From Streptomyces sp. Z26 (GTDB taxonomy: Bacteria; Actinomycetota; Actinomycetes; Streptomycetales; Streptomycetaceae): 64,000 bases of DNA. Both the position numbers and the translations under genes were made by a program. This document shows, in pieces, positions 57,682-64,000 of the stretch. The notes under the pieces were generated by a model. The model was not told where the DNA came from. It saw only the letters and a program-made list of their open reading frames with translations, and ran no database searches. Where the stretch lies: the NCBI RefSeq assembly GCF_003665095.1, contig NZ_RCHV01000002.1:5460501-5524500 (forward strand), written 5' to 3'. Positions within the stretch are counted from its first letter, which is position 1. Each line of letters starts with the position of its first letter.

Positions 57682-57793
57682 GCCGTGTCCGGGGACGTGT
57701 ACGGGCTCCCGTCGCATATCGCGCGCCGATGACGACAGTCACGGAACGGTGATACGTTCGCAGGGCAGATCCGCGTCCGAGAGGCAGGACAGC

Positions 57794-58621
57794 ATGAGCC
57801 CGTTCACCGGTTCCGTGCCCGCCGCCGAGCGGTGGGAGCACCTGAGGGTCACCGAGGACGACGGCACCGTGACCGTCACCCTCGACCGGCCCGACAAGCT
57901 CAACGCCCTGACCTTCGGCGCCTACGCCGACCTGCGCGACCTGCTGGCCGAGCTGTCCCGTACGAGGCGGGCCCGCGCGCTCGTGCTCGGCGGTGAGGGG
58001 CGCGGCTTCTGCTCCGGCGGCGACGTCGACGAGATCATCGGCGCCACCCTCGCGATGGACACCGGCCAGCTGCTCGACTTCAACCGGATGACCGGGCAGG
58101 TCGTACGGGCGCTCCGCGAGGCGCCGTTCCCCGTGGTCGCCGCCGTGCACGGGGTGGCCGCGGGCGCGGGCGCCGTCCTCGCGCTCGCCGCGGACTTCCG
58201 CGTCGCGGACCCCACCGCCCGCTTCGCGTTCCTCTTCACCCGCGTCGGGCTGTCCGGCGGCGACATGGGCGCCGCGTACCTGCTGCCGCGCGTCGTGGGC
58301 CTCGGCCACGCCACCCGCATCCTGATGCTGGGCGAGCCGGTACGCGCCCCGGAGGCCGAACGCATCGGCCTGATCAGCCAGTTGGCCGACGAGGGCGGCG
58401 TACGGGACGCGGCCGACGCGCTGGCCCGGCGGCTCGCGGAGGGCCCCGCCCTCGCGCACGCGCAGACGAAGGCGCTGCTCACCGCCGAGTTGGACATGCC
58501 GCTGGCCGCCGCCGTCGAACTGGACGCGTCGACACAGGCGTTGCTGATGAACAGCGGGGACTACGCCGAGTTCCACGCCGCGTTCACCGCGAAGCGGCCC
58601 CCGAAGTGGCAGGGCAGGTGA
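57794..58621 (+). CDS. Enoyl-CoA hydratase/isomerase family protein
   Basis: 275 aa with the crotonase fold: VTVTLDRPDKLNALTFG, the oxyanion motif GEGRGFCSGGDVDEI, HGVAAGAGAVLALAADFRVA, and SGGDMGAAYLLPRVVG. The second acidic residue typical of hydratases is replaced, as in many aromatic-acid hydrolase/isomerase relatives. ATG 57794 lies 6 nt after AGGAC. The stop overlaps the following gene (GTGA). The pair suggests a CoA-thioester catabolic step, possibly of salicylate or an aromatic acid. Confidence 0.88.
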   Translation: MSPFTGSVPAAERWEHLRVTEDDGTVTVTLDRPDKLNALTFGAYADLRDLLAELSRTRRARALVLGGEGRGFCSGGDVDEIIGATLAMDTGQLLDFNRMTGQVVRALREAPFPVVAAVHGVAAGAGAVLALAADFRVADPTARFAFLFTRVGLSGGDMGAAYLLPRVVGLGHATRILMLGEPVRAPEAERIGLISQLADEGGVRDAADALARRLAEGPALAHAQTKALLTAELDMPLAAAVELDASTQALLMNSGDYAEFHAAFTAKRPPKWQGR

Positions 58622-60954
58622 CGGCGCCCGGGGCGGGTACGGGCCCGGCGCGGGCCGCCCGCGTCGCCGTGATCGGCGGCGGCCCCGGCGGGCTCTACGC
58701 CGCCGCCCTCCTCAAGCGCCTCGACCCCGCCCGCGAGGTCACCGTCCACGAACGGAACGCCCCCGACGAGACGTTCGGCTTCGGCGTCGTCCTCTCCGAC
58801 GAGACCCTCGGCGGCATCGAGCACGCGGACCCGGTCGTGTACGCGGCGCTCCGCGACGAGTTCGTACGTTGGGACGACATCCGCGTCACGCACCGCGGGC
58901 GCACCCTCACCTCCGGCGGCCACGGCTTCTCCGCCCTCGGCCGCCGCCGCCTGCTGGCCGTCCTGCACGCGCGCTGCCGCGAGCTGGGCGTACGCCTGCG
59001 GTTCCGTACGGAGGCGCCGCCCGCCGCCGAACTCGCCCTGGACCACGACCTGGTGGTCGCCGCCGACGGCGTGCACAGCGCCACCCGCCGCGCGCACGCC
59101 GACGTGTTCGGGCCGCGTCTGACCACGCACCGCTGCCGCTACGTCTGGCTCGCCGCCGACTTCGCGCTGGACGCGTTCCGCTTCGAGATCGCGGAAACGC
59201 CGTACGGCGTCGCCCAGTTGCACGCGTACCCGTACGAGGCCCCCGCGCCCGACGGCCCGACCGGCGCCCGGGACGGCGCCTCCACCATCATCGTCGAGAT
59301 GCGCGAGGAGGTCTGGCGGGCCGCCGGGCTGGACACGCTCGACGAGGCGGCGTCCGCCGCGTACTGCGCGAAGCTGTTCCCCGAGACCCTCGGCGGACGC
59401 CCGCTGCGCGGCAACGACTCGCGGTGGACCGCGTTCCGCACCGTCGTCAACGACCGCTGGTCGCACGGGAACACGGTCCTCCTCGGCGACGCCGCGCACA
59501 CCGCGCACTTCTCCATCGGCTCCGGTACCAAGCTCGCCGTCGAGGACGCCCTCGCGCTCGCCGCCTGTCTGGAGGAGCAGCCCGACGTACCCACCGCGCT
59601 CGCCGCGTACGAGGCGGAACGGCGCCCCGTCGTCACCTCCACGCAGCGGGCGGCGCGGGCCAGCCTGGAGTGGTTCGAGGACCTGGGCACGTACGTGGGG
59701 CAGCCGCCGCGCCGCTTCGCGTTCAACCTGCTGACCCGCAGCCGCCGGGTCACCCACGACAACCTGCGGCTGCGCGATCCCGCTTTCGTCGCCGAGGTGG
59801 AGCGGGAACAGGGGGTGCCGGAGGGCACGCCGCCGATGTTCACCCCGTTCCGGCTGGGCGGGCTGACGCTGCGCAACCGCGTCGTCGTCTCCGCCATGGA
59901 CATGTACTCGGCGGAGGACGGCGTACCCGGCGACTTCCACCTCGTCCACCTCGGCGCCCGCGCGCTCGGCGGCGCCGGACTGGTCATGACCGAGATGGTC
60001 TGCGTCTCACCCGAGGGCCGCATCACACCCGGCTGCACCGGCCTCTGGAACGACCAACAGGCCGCGCACTGGCGCCGGATCACCGACTTCGTCCACACGC
60101 AGACCCCCGGCACCGCCCTCGGCGTCCAGCTCGGACACTCCGGCCGCAAGGGCTCCACCCGCCTCATGTGGGAGGGCATGGACGACCCGCTGCCCGACGG
60201 CAACTGGCCGCTCGCCGCCGCCTCCCCGCTCCCGTACCGGCCGGGCGTTAGCCAGACCCCGCGTGAACTGACCCGCGCCGAACTGGCCGCGATCCGCACG
60301 CAGTTCACCGACGCGGCACGGCGCGCCGCCGGTGCCGGGTTCGACCTGCTCGAACTGCACTGCGCCCACGGCTACCTGCTGTCCGGCTTCCTCTCCCCGC
60401 TGACGAACCGGCGCACCGACGTGTACGGCGGCGACCTCACCGGACGGCTCCGCTTCCCCCTGGAGGTGCTCGACGCCGTACGCGAGGTGTGGCCCGCCGA
60501 CCGCCCGCTGACCGTACGCGTCTCCGCCACCGACTGGGCCGACGGCGGCATCTCCGCCGAGGACGCGCTCGCCGTCGCCGCCGCGCTGGCCGAGCACGGC
60601 GCCGCCGCCGTCGACGTCTCCACCGGGCAGGTCGTCTCCGACGAACGGCCCGACCACGGGCGCTCGTACCAGACGCCGTACGCCGACCGCATCCGCAACG
60701 CCCTCGGTGTGCCCGTCGTCGCCGTCGGCGCCCTCTCCTCCTGGGACGACGTCAACTCCCTGATCCTCGCGGGCCGCGCCGACCTGTGCGCCCTCGGCCG
60801 CCCGCACCTCTACGACCCGCACTGGACGCTGCACGCCGCCGCCGACCAGGGCTACGAGGGGCCGGGCGCCCCCTGGCCACGGCAGTACGCGGCGGGCAGC
60901 CGCAAGCCACCGACGGGCCGCACGGACGGGCCGAAGCCACGGCTCGCGCTGTAG
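58618..60954 (+). CDS. Bifunctional salicylyl-CoA 5-hydroxylase-like FAD monooxygenase fused to an Old Yellow Enzyme domain
   Basis: About 778 aa. The N-terminal half (~1-385) is a PHBH-type FAD hydroxylase: VAVIGGGPGGLYAAALL, DLVVAADGVHSATRR and VLLGDAAHTAHFSIGSG. The C-terminal half (~400-760) is an NADH:flavin oxidoreductase barrel: FTPFRLGGLTLRNRVVV, GVQLGHSGRKG, LLELHCAHGYLLSGFLSP and CALGRPHLYDP. This fusion matches the bifunctional salicylyl-CoA 5-hydroxylase/oxidoreductases of aerobic CoA-dependent aromatic degradation. The GTG start overlaps the hydratase stop by 4 nt. No CoA ligase is present in the window. Confidence 0.88.
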   Translation: MTAPGAGTGPARAARVAVIGGGPGGLYAAALLKRLDPAREVTVHERNAPDETFGFGVVLSDETLGGIEHADPVVYAALRDEFVRWDDIRVTHRGRTLTSGGHGFSALGRRRLLAVLHARCRELGVRLRFRTEAPPAAELALDHDLVVAADGVHSATRRAHADVFGPRLTTHRCRYVWLAADFALDAFRFEIAETPYGVAQLHAYPYEAPAPDGPTGARDGASTIIVEMREEVWRAAGLDTLDEAASAAYCAKLFPETLGGRPLRGNDSRWTAFRTVVNDRWSHGNTVLLGDAAHTAHFSIGSGTKLAVEDALALAACLEEQPDVPTALAAYEAERRPVVTSTQRAARASLEWFEDLGTYVGQPPRRFAFNLLTRSRRVTHDNLRLRDPAFVAEVEREQGVPEGTPPMFTPFRLGGLTLRNRVVVSAMDMYSAEDGVPGDFHLVHLGARALGGAGLVMTEMVCVSPEGRITPGCTGLWNDQQAAHWRRITDFVHTQTPGTALGVQLGHSGRKGSTRLMWEGMDDPLPDGNWPLAAASPLPYRPGVSQTPRELTRAELAAIRTQFTDAARRAAGAGFDLLELHCAHGYLLSGFLSPLTNRRTDVYGGDLTGRLRFPLEVLDAVREVWPADRPLTVRVSATDWADGGISAEDALAVAAALAEHGAAAVDVSTGQVVSDERPDHGRSYQTPYADRIRNALGVPVVAVGALSSWDDVNSLILAGRADLCALGRPHLYDPHWTLHAAADQGYEGPGAPWPRQYAAGSRKPPTGRTDGPKPRLAL

Positions 60955-60997
60955 CGCGGGTTGTCGTGGGGGCGTGCGGTGCTGTGGGGGTGTGGGG

Positions 60998-61414
60998 TCA
61001 GGGGCGGGTGCGGCGGGGGACGCACCAGTTGTCGAGGGTGTCGGTGAGCCAGGCGAGGCTGACGCGGTATTCGCGGGCGAGGCGGGTGGCGGAGGTGCCT
61101 GCTTCGTAGCGTGCGGTGACGTGGGTGCGGTCGCGGAGGAAGTCGGCGCGTGCGGCGCGTACTTGGGCGTGGGTGCGGGGTTGTGCGGCGCGGCCTTTGA
61201 AGACGTGGGCGGTGGGGCGGCGTTGGGTTTCGGGTTCGTGTGCGGGGCGGCGGGGGACGCCCCAGGTGTCGAGTTGGTTGCGTAGCCAGGTCGGGGAGAC
61301 GCCGTAGTCGGCGGCGATCCGGCTGACGGGTTCGCGGGCGTGGTAGCGGCCGGTGATCGTCTCCCGGTCCGCGCGGGCCGCCTCACGCGCGGCGGGGTGC
61401 GACCTCAGCGCCAC
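60998..61414 (-). CDS. 138-aa protein with two tandem HTH repeats
   Basis: Two related ~45-residue units contain resolvase/homeodomain-like HTH motifs: VSRIAADYGVSPTWLRNQLDTWGVPRRP and TRLAREYRVSLAWLTDTLDNWCVPRRT, each preceded by an arginine-rich helix. No catalytic domain is present, so a DNA-binding protein is likely. The GTG start overlaps the upstream 200-aa gene by 10 nt. Codon use favours GCA, GAA and CAA more than neighbouring genes, a sign of acquired DNA. Last gene of a three-gene operon divergent from the XRE/DUF397 pair. Confidence 0.72.
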   Translation of the reverse strand: MALRSHPAAREAARADRETITGRYHAREPVSRIAADYGVSPTWLRNQLDTWGVPRRPAHEPETQRRPTAHVFKGRAAQPRTHAQVRAARADFLRDRTHVTARYEAGTSATRLAREYRVSLAWLTDTLDNWCVPRRTRP

Positions 61415-62007
61415 GGGACCACCTCCGTCGCCGCGTACAGGGGGTGTGCCAACCCGCCGATCCGGTGCACCACCGGCTCCGGCTCGACCCTTCGTACGTG
61501 CTCGGCGGTCCACCGCGTGGGGCGCGCGGTGAAGGCGTAGGCGCAGTCGGTGTCGGTGAAGGCGGCGAGGACGGGGACACCGTCCTTGAGCTGCCGCCGT
61601 GCCTCGTACTGCGCGGTCAAGTCGGCGGCCCAGGTGCGGAGTTCGGTGGGGCAGTCCGGTGCGGGTGTGGTGGTCTCGGTGCGCATGCCGGGCCGTACCC
61701 ACGGGGAGGTCGTCGGGTCGGGATCCAGGAGGTCCGCGACGCGTACGGCTTGGCCCCGTAGCCAGCGCAGGGCGAGTACGGGGGAGAGGGTCCGGCACGT
61801 GGCGACGACGTACTCGGCGTACTCCCCGGTGCCGTAGACCGGACCCCGGGCGCGCACCTCCGCGCAGTAGCGGGCGGGAGGTCCGCCGTCGGTGGCCGAG
61901 CCCGCAACAGGCGTACGAGGTACGGGGGTTCGTGCCGCGTCCCAGGCCGCTCGGAGCCACCGGGGCCTCCGCAAGGGGGAACGACCGCGCGATGCCGGGA
62001 GGTTCAC
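61405..62007 (-). CDS. 200-aa protein of unknown function
   Basis: Starts with a GTG overlapping the upstream stop by 4 nt. The N-terminal 30 residues are Arg/Pro-rich; the body contains GTGEYAEYVVATCRTLSPVL, LTAQYEARRQLKDGVPVLAA and FTDTDCAYAFTARPTRW. There is no signal peptide, TM segment or known motif. Between a tandem-HTH protein and a duplicated-repeat protein in one operon, it is part of an uncharacterised unit. Confidence 0.7.
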   Translation of the reverse strand: MNLPASRGRSPLRRPRWLRAAWDAARTPVPRTPVAGSATDGGPPARYCAEVRARGPVYGTGEYAEYVVATCRTLSPVLALRWLRGQAVRVADLLDPDPTTSPWVRPGMRTETTTPAPDCPTELRTWAADLTAQYEARRQLKDGVPVLAAFTDTDCAYAFTARPTRWTAEHVRRVEPEPVVHRIGGLAHPLYAATEVVPWR

Positions 62008-62309
62008 AGCACCTCACCCCGACTCCGGGCGTTGCAGCGGGCGTTCAGCGCACTGAGGCACTCCCTCGGGTCCGCCAGCCGCACCCCTTCCGGGGGCGCC
62101 TCCCACTCCCTCGGGTCCGCCAGCCGCACCCCTTCCGGGGGCGCCTCCCACTCCCTCCCGCCACCGACCGGCCGCAGCGCCCAGAACGGGCCGATGGTTC
62201 CGCGGAACTCACCGATCCGGTCCTGGTGGGTGGTGTCCACCACGAGCGTTCCGACGTTGGGCAGGGTGGGAGGTTCCTGCCGATGGGCAGGACCGGACTC
62301 ACCGGACAT
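62004..62309 (-). CDS. 101-aa protein with a duplicated 15-residue segment
   Basis: ATG 62309 follows GGAGAGGAG. The N-terminal half resembles short Streptomyces proteins found next to XRE/DUF397 genes (VGTLVVDTTHQDRIGEF, ALRPVGGGREWEAPP). Residues ~60-89 are two exact copies of REWEAPPEGVRLADP from a 45-bp tandem duplication; a one-copy form is probably ancestral. First gene of the minus-strand operon, divergent from the XRE regulator across a palindrome. Confidence 0.75.
   Translation of the reverse strand: MSGESGPAHRQEPPTLPNVGTLVVDTTHQDRIGEFRGTIGPFWALRPVGGGREWEAPPEGVRLADPREWEAPPEGVRLADPRECLSALNARCNARSRGEVL
62059..62157. repeat. Exact 45-bp tandem duplication plus a 9-bp third start
   Basis: Units at 62059-62103 and 62104-62148 are identical, and the first 9 bp recur at 62149-62157. 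In the minus-strand gene this adds 15 in-frame residues. Identity without any third-position change points to a recent duplication or ongoing slippage. Confidence 0.85.
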
Positions 62310-62323
62310 GACCGCTCCTCTCC

Positions 62324-62339
62324 GTAGTGATTCCACTAC
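62324..62339. promoter_or_regulatory. Palindrome GTAGTG-ATTC-CACTAC, candidate XRE operator
   Basis: Perfect 6-bp arms lie between the divergent 101-aa gene and the XRE gene, upstream of a -10-like TAGTCT (62360-62365). It covers the expected -35 region of the XRE promoter, so it may mediate autoregulation. Confidence 0.55.
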
Positions 62340-62380
62340 CAAGCGGCATCAGGGTGACCTAGTCTGAGAAGCCGCTCAAC

Positions 62381-63244
62381 GTGTCAGGAACGACAGAAAA
62401 GTTGGTGACGGCGTTGGTCAACCGCAAGGAGTTGCACCCCGACAGCAGTCCGCAGGCCGCTTTCGGCGCGCAACTGCGCAGAGCCCGCGAGGGGAAGGGC
62501 TGGAAGCAGGAGGATCTGGCCGCGGAGATGGAGTATTCGAGTACGCACATCTCGGCCGTGGAAACCGGACGCAAAATGCCAACCTCGCGGTTCTCGCGCA
62601 GCGCTGACCGGGCGTTGGGCGTCGGAGACCTGTTCCAGCGCAAGTGGCGCGAACTCAGTCACGGCATCCTGCTGGAGGGCTTCTCGGAGTACGTGGGGTA
62701 CGAGGGCCGGGCGGTCGAGATCCGGCTGTACGAGATCGGCATCATCCCCGGCCTGTTGCAGACCCCGGACTACGCACGCGTGCTGGCGGACAGCGCGGTG
62801 CAGCGGGGCGCGATCACACCTGAACAGGCCGATGAGCGGGTGGCGTTCCTGCTCGAACGGCAACAGGCGCTGGAACGAACGCGCCCACCCATGGTGTTCG
62901 TGGTGATGGACGAGAGCTGCGTCCGCAGGACGATCGGTGGCTCGGCGCTCATGGAAGCGCAGTTGGAACGGCTGACGGAGTTCGCGGCCCGCCCGAACAC
63001 GGTGCTCCAGGTGGCACCGTTCGACATGGGCGAGCGGCGCACGTTCGACCTACCCGTTTACCTCTTGACGCTCAGCGATAGGTCGATGCTTGCGTACGCC
63101 GAATCGCAGGCGCAGGGACATCTTGACCGGGAGACCTCGGGTGTCGTACCGATGCTGAACGCCTACCATCAGCTACAGGCCGAAGCGCTCTCCCAAGCGT
63201 CCTCCGTGGCCATGATCCAACAGTTACGAAAGGGCACCCCATGA
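62381..63244 (+). CDS. XRE-family regulator with DUF5753 domain
   Basis: 287 aa. The HTH is at residues ~25-80 (FGAQLRRAREGKGWKQEDLA, SSTHISAVETGRKMP) and a DUF5753 ligand/partner domain fills the rest (IIPGLLQTPDYARVL, ERQQALERTRPPMVFVVMDE). This is the WhiJ-like regulator family of Streptomyces, which works with a small DUF397 partner. GTG 62381 is used; a GTG eight codons later is possible. The stop overlaps the DUF397 start (ATGA). Confidence 0.9.
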   Translation: MSGTTEKLVTALVNRKELHPDSSPQAAFGAQLRRAREGKGWKQEDLAAEMEYSSTHISAVETGRKMPTSRFSRSADRALGVGDLFQRKWRELSHGILLEGFSEYVGYEGRAVEIRLYEIGIIPGLLQTPDYARVLADSAVQRGAITPEQADERVAFLLERQQALERTRPPMVFVVMDESCVRRTIGGSALMEAQLERLTEFAARPNTVLQVAPFDMGERRTFDLPVYLLTLSDRSMLAYAESQAQGHLDRETSGVVPMLNAYHQLQAEALSQASSVAMIQQLRKGTP

Positions 63245-63450
63245 CGACTGAGACCCCGCGTTGGTTCACGTCTTCGTACAGCAACAACGGCGGTGCTTGC
63301 GTCGAGGTTGCCGCGAACTTCGTCGCGTCGCGGGGCGTGGTCCCGGTCCGTGACTCGAAGGTCCCGGCCGGCCCGGTGTTGGCCGTCCCCGCCGCTTCCT
63401 TCGCCGCGTTCGTGTCGGGCGTGGCGGGTGGAGAGTTCGGCGCGGTCTGA
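63241..63450 (+). CDS. DUF397 domain protein
   Basis: 69 aa. The family pattern is clear: RWFTSSYSNNGGACVEVA, then GVVPVRDSKVPAGPVLAVP and ASFAAFVSGV. These small proteins pair with XRE-DUF5753 regulators and modulate them, sometimes in a toxin/antitoxin-like relation. Overlaps the regulator by 4 nt; a strong hairpin follows 21 bp after the stop. Confidence 0.9.
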   Translation: MTTETPRWFTSSYSNNGGACVEVAANFVASRGVVPVRDSKVPAGPVLAVPAASFAAFVSGVAGGEFGAV

Positions 63451-63471
63451 GACCGTCGCCCGTAGCCGCAG

Positions 63472-63503
63472 CGGAGCCCTGTCCCGTGTGGGACGGGGCT
63501 CCG
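63472..63503. terminator. Hairpin after the XRE/DUF397 pair
   Basis: 14-bp arms (63472-63485 and 63490-63503) with one G-U pair and loop GTGT. It separates the pair from the broken second DUF397 copy. Confidence 0.75.
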
Positions 63504-63608
63504 TGCTGTCATCTCCGCCCCAGCGGGCGGGAGTTGAGGCCGTCTGTTCAGGTAGGTGCGAAGCGGCCTACGCTCGGACCTGAGCTTCTGCGACGGAAGG
63601 GCAATCCC

Positions 63609-63817
63609 GTGACGACCGAACCCCCGCGTTGGTTCACCTCTTCGTACAGCAGCAACGGTGGCCAGTGCGTGGAGGTGGCCGTGAACGTTGTCGCGTCGCG
63701 CGGCGTGGTCCCCGTCCGTGACTCGAAGTTCCGTCCGGCCCGGTGTTGGCCGTCCCCGCCGCGTCGTTCGCCGCCTTCGTGACGGCAGTGGCGGACGGCG
63801 GGTTCGGCGTCGTCTGA
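63609..63817 (+). pseudogene. Second DUF397 copy broken by a 1-bp deletion
   Basis: From GTG 63609 (GGAAGGG upstream) the first ~42 residues copy the DUF397 gene upstream (RWFTSSYSSNGGQCVEVAV, GVVPVRDSK). Near 63727-63735 one base is missing relative to the first copy, so the frame changes and stops at 63782. Restoring one base gives the normal ending (VLAVPAASFAAFVTAV) up to a TGA at 63817. A recent duplicate in decay, unless it is a sequencing error. Confidence 0.8.
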
Positions 63818-63857
63818 GGCTGTCGGCCGGAAGGTCTATGTCGGCTGGGACGCGGGC

Positions 63858-64000
63858 TCAGGCGTCGGCGTGCTTCCTCGACGCGGTGGCAAGCCGCGTC
63901 ACGAGCTGGTCCGGGGCCGGTTTGTGCGGCGGGAAGGTGACGCCGGTCTTGCTCGCCGTGAGGCCCTTCGCCGCGATCTCCTCGGCATGCTCCGAGATCG
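63858..64000 (-). CDS. C-terminal end of an unidentified protein (5' part outside the window)
   Basis: Only the last ~47 residues are visible, ending ...TGVTFPPHKPAPDQLVTRL then ATASRKHADA. The run VTFPPHKPAPDQLVTRL recalls the end of DUF1801/YdhG-like small proteins, where a similar 'xFxPxxPLPxxLVxxI' stretch closes the domain. Identification is tentative. The gene is convergent to the DUF397 pseudogene. Confidence 0.5.
   Translation of the reverse strand, partial: ISEHAEEIAAKGLTASKTGVTFPPHKPAPDQLVTRLATASRKHADA

Overview
The window is very GC-rich chromosomal DNA from an actinomycete, most likely Streptomyces or a close relative. The evidence is the strong G/C bias at third codon positions, the SARP regulator, several F420-type LLM and FMN enzymes, XRE/DUF397 regulator pairs, many secreted peptidoglycan-active proteins and an NRPS/PKS locus. 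I saw no rRNA, tRNA or CRISPR and no intact mobile element; the only mobile-element trace is a decayed IS5-type transposase near 11.7-12.1 kb.

Layout. (A) 1-6.5 kb: a four-gene minus-strand cassette with overlapping genes (radical SAM, haem-oxygenase-like diiron protein, 69-aa protein, zinc-ribbon nucleotide cyclase running off the left edge), a divergent SARP/NB-ARC regulator, then a LuxR-type regulator facing a 63-aa peptide gene across a palindrome. (B) 6.5-16.2 kb: a MarR/MMPL pair around a perfect palindrome, a histidine phosphatase, a LysR/acetyltransferase pair, the transposase fossil, two DHFR-like reductases, an LLM oxidoreductase and an FeS-type photolyase. (C) 16.3-31.8 kb: a biosynthetic locus with a C-A-PCP-TE NRPS, a 3271-aa A-PCP-C-A-PCP-KS-KR-ACP-TE hybrid with no acyltransferase, a 2-oxoglutarate dioxygenase whose start looks frameshifted, and upstream a 104-aa protein made of FxSPx repeats. 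(D) 32-36.2 kb: a 24-aa membrane peptide, a TPR protein, an amidohydrolase and an SDR lacking its catalytic Tyr (same strand), a divergent TetR regulator, and a zinc-ribbon protein. (E) 36.3-43.6 kb: a tight five-gene redox operon (FOXRED2-like flavoprotein, FMN alpha-hydroxy-acid oxidase, P450-like membrane protein, cation/proton antiporter, ThDP enzyme).

(F) 44-49 kb: secreted enzymes (M15 carboxypeptidase, C39-like peptidase, lysozyme-like protein, zinc metalloprotease) around an ArsR-type regulator that is flanked by two short tandem-repeat arrays. (G) 49-54 kb: a GH13 glucosidase, a MazG-like pyrophosphohydrolase, a small actinobacterial protein preceded by two DnaA-box-like sites and a palindrome, an LLM oxidoreductase and a homocysteine S-methyltransferase. 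(H) 54.3-61 kb: arcA and arcB of the arginine deiminase pathway (no carbamate kinase in the window), a secreted NlpC/P60-like protein, and an enoyl-CoA hydratase overlapping a bifunctional salicylyl-CoA 5-hydroxylase-like protein. (I) 61-64 kb: a three-gene minus-strand operon of unknown proteins (one with two HTH repeats, one with a 45-bp tandem duplication) divergent from an XRE-DUF5753/DUF397 pair, followed by a frameshifted second DUF397 copy.

How the genes work together. The strongest candidates for an undescribed system are the radical-SAM/diiron cassette in A, the AT-less hybrid assembly line with its repeat-protein neighbour in C, and the redox operon in E. In each, gene overlap and strand argue for joint function, but no product can be read from the sequence alone. 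All family names come from motif recognition by eye; no database search was run.
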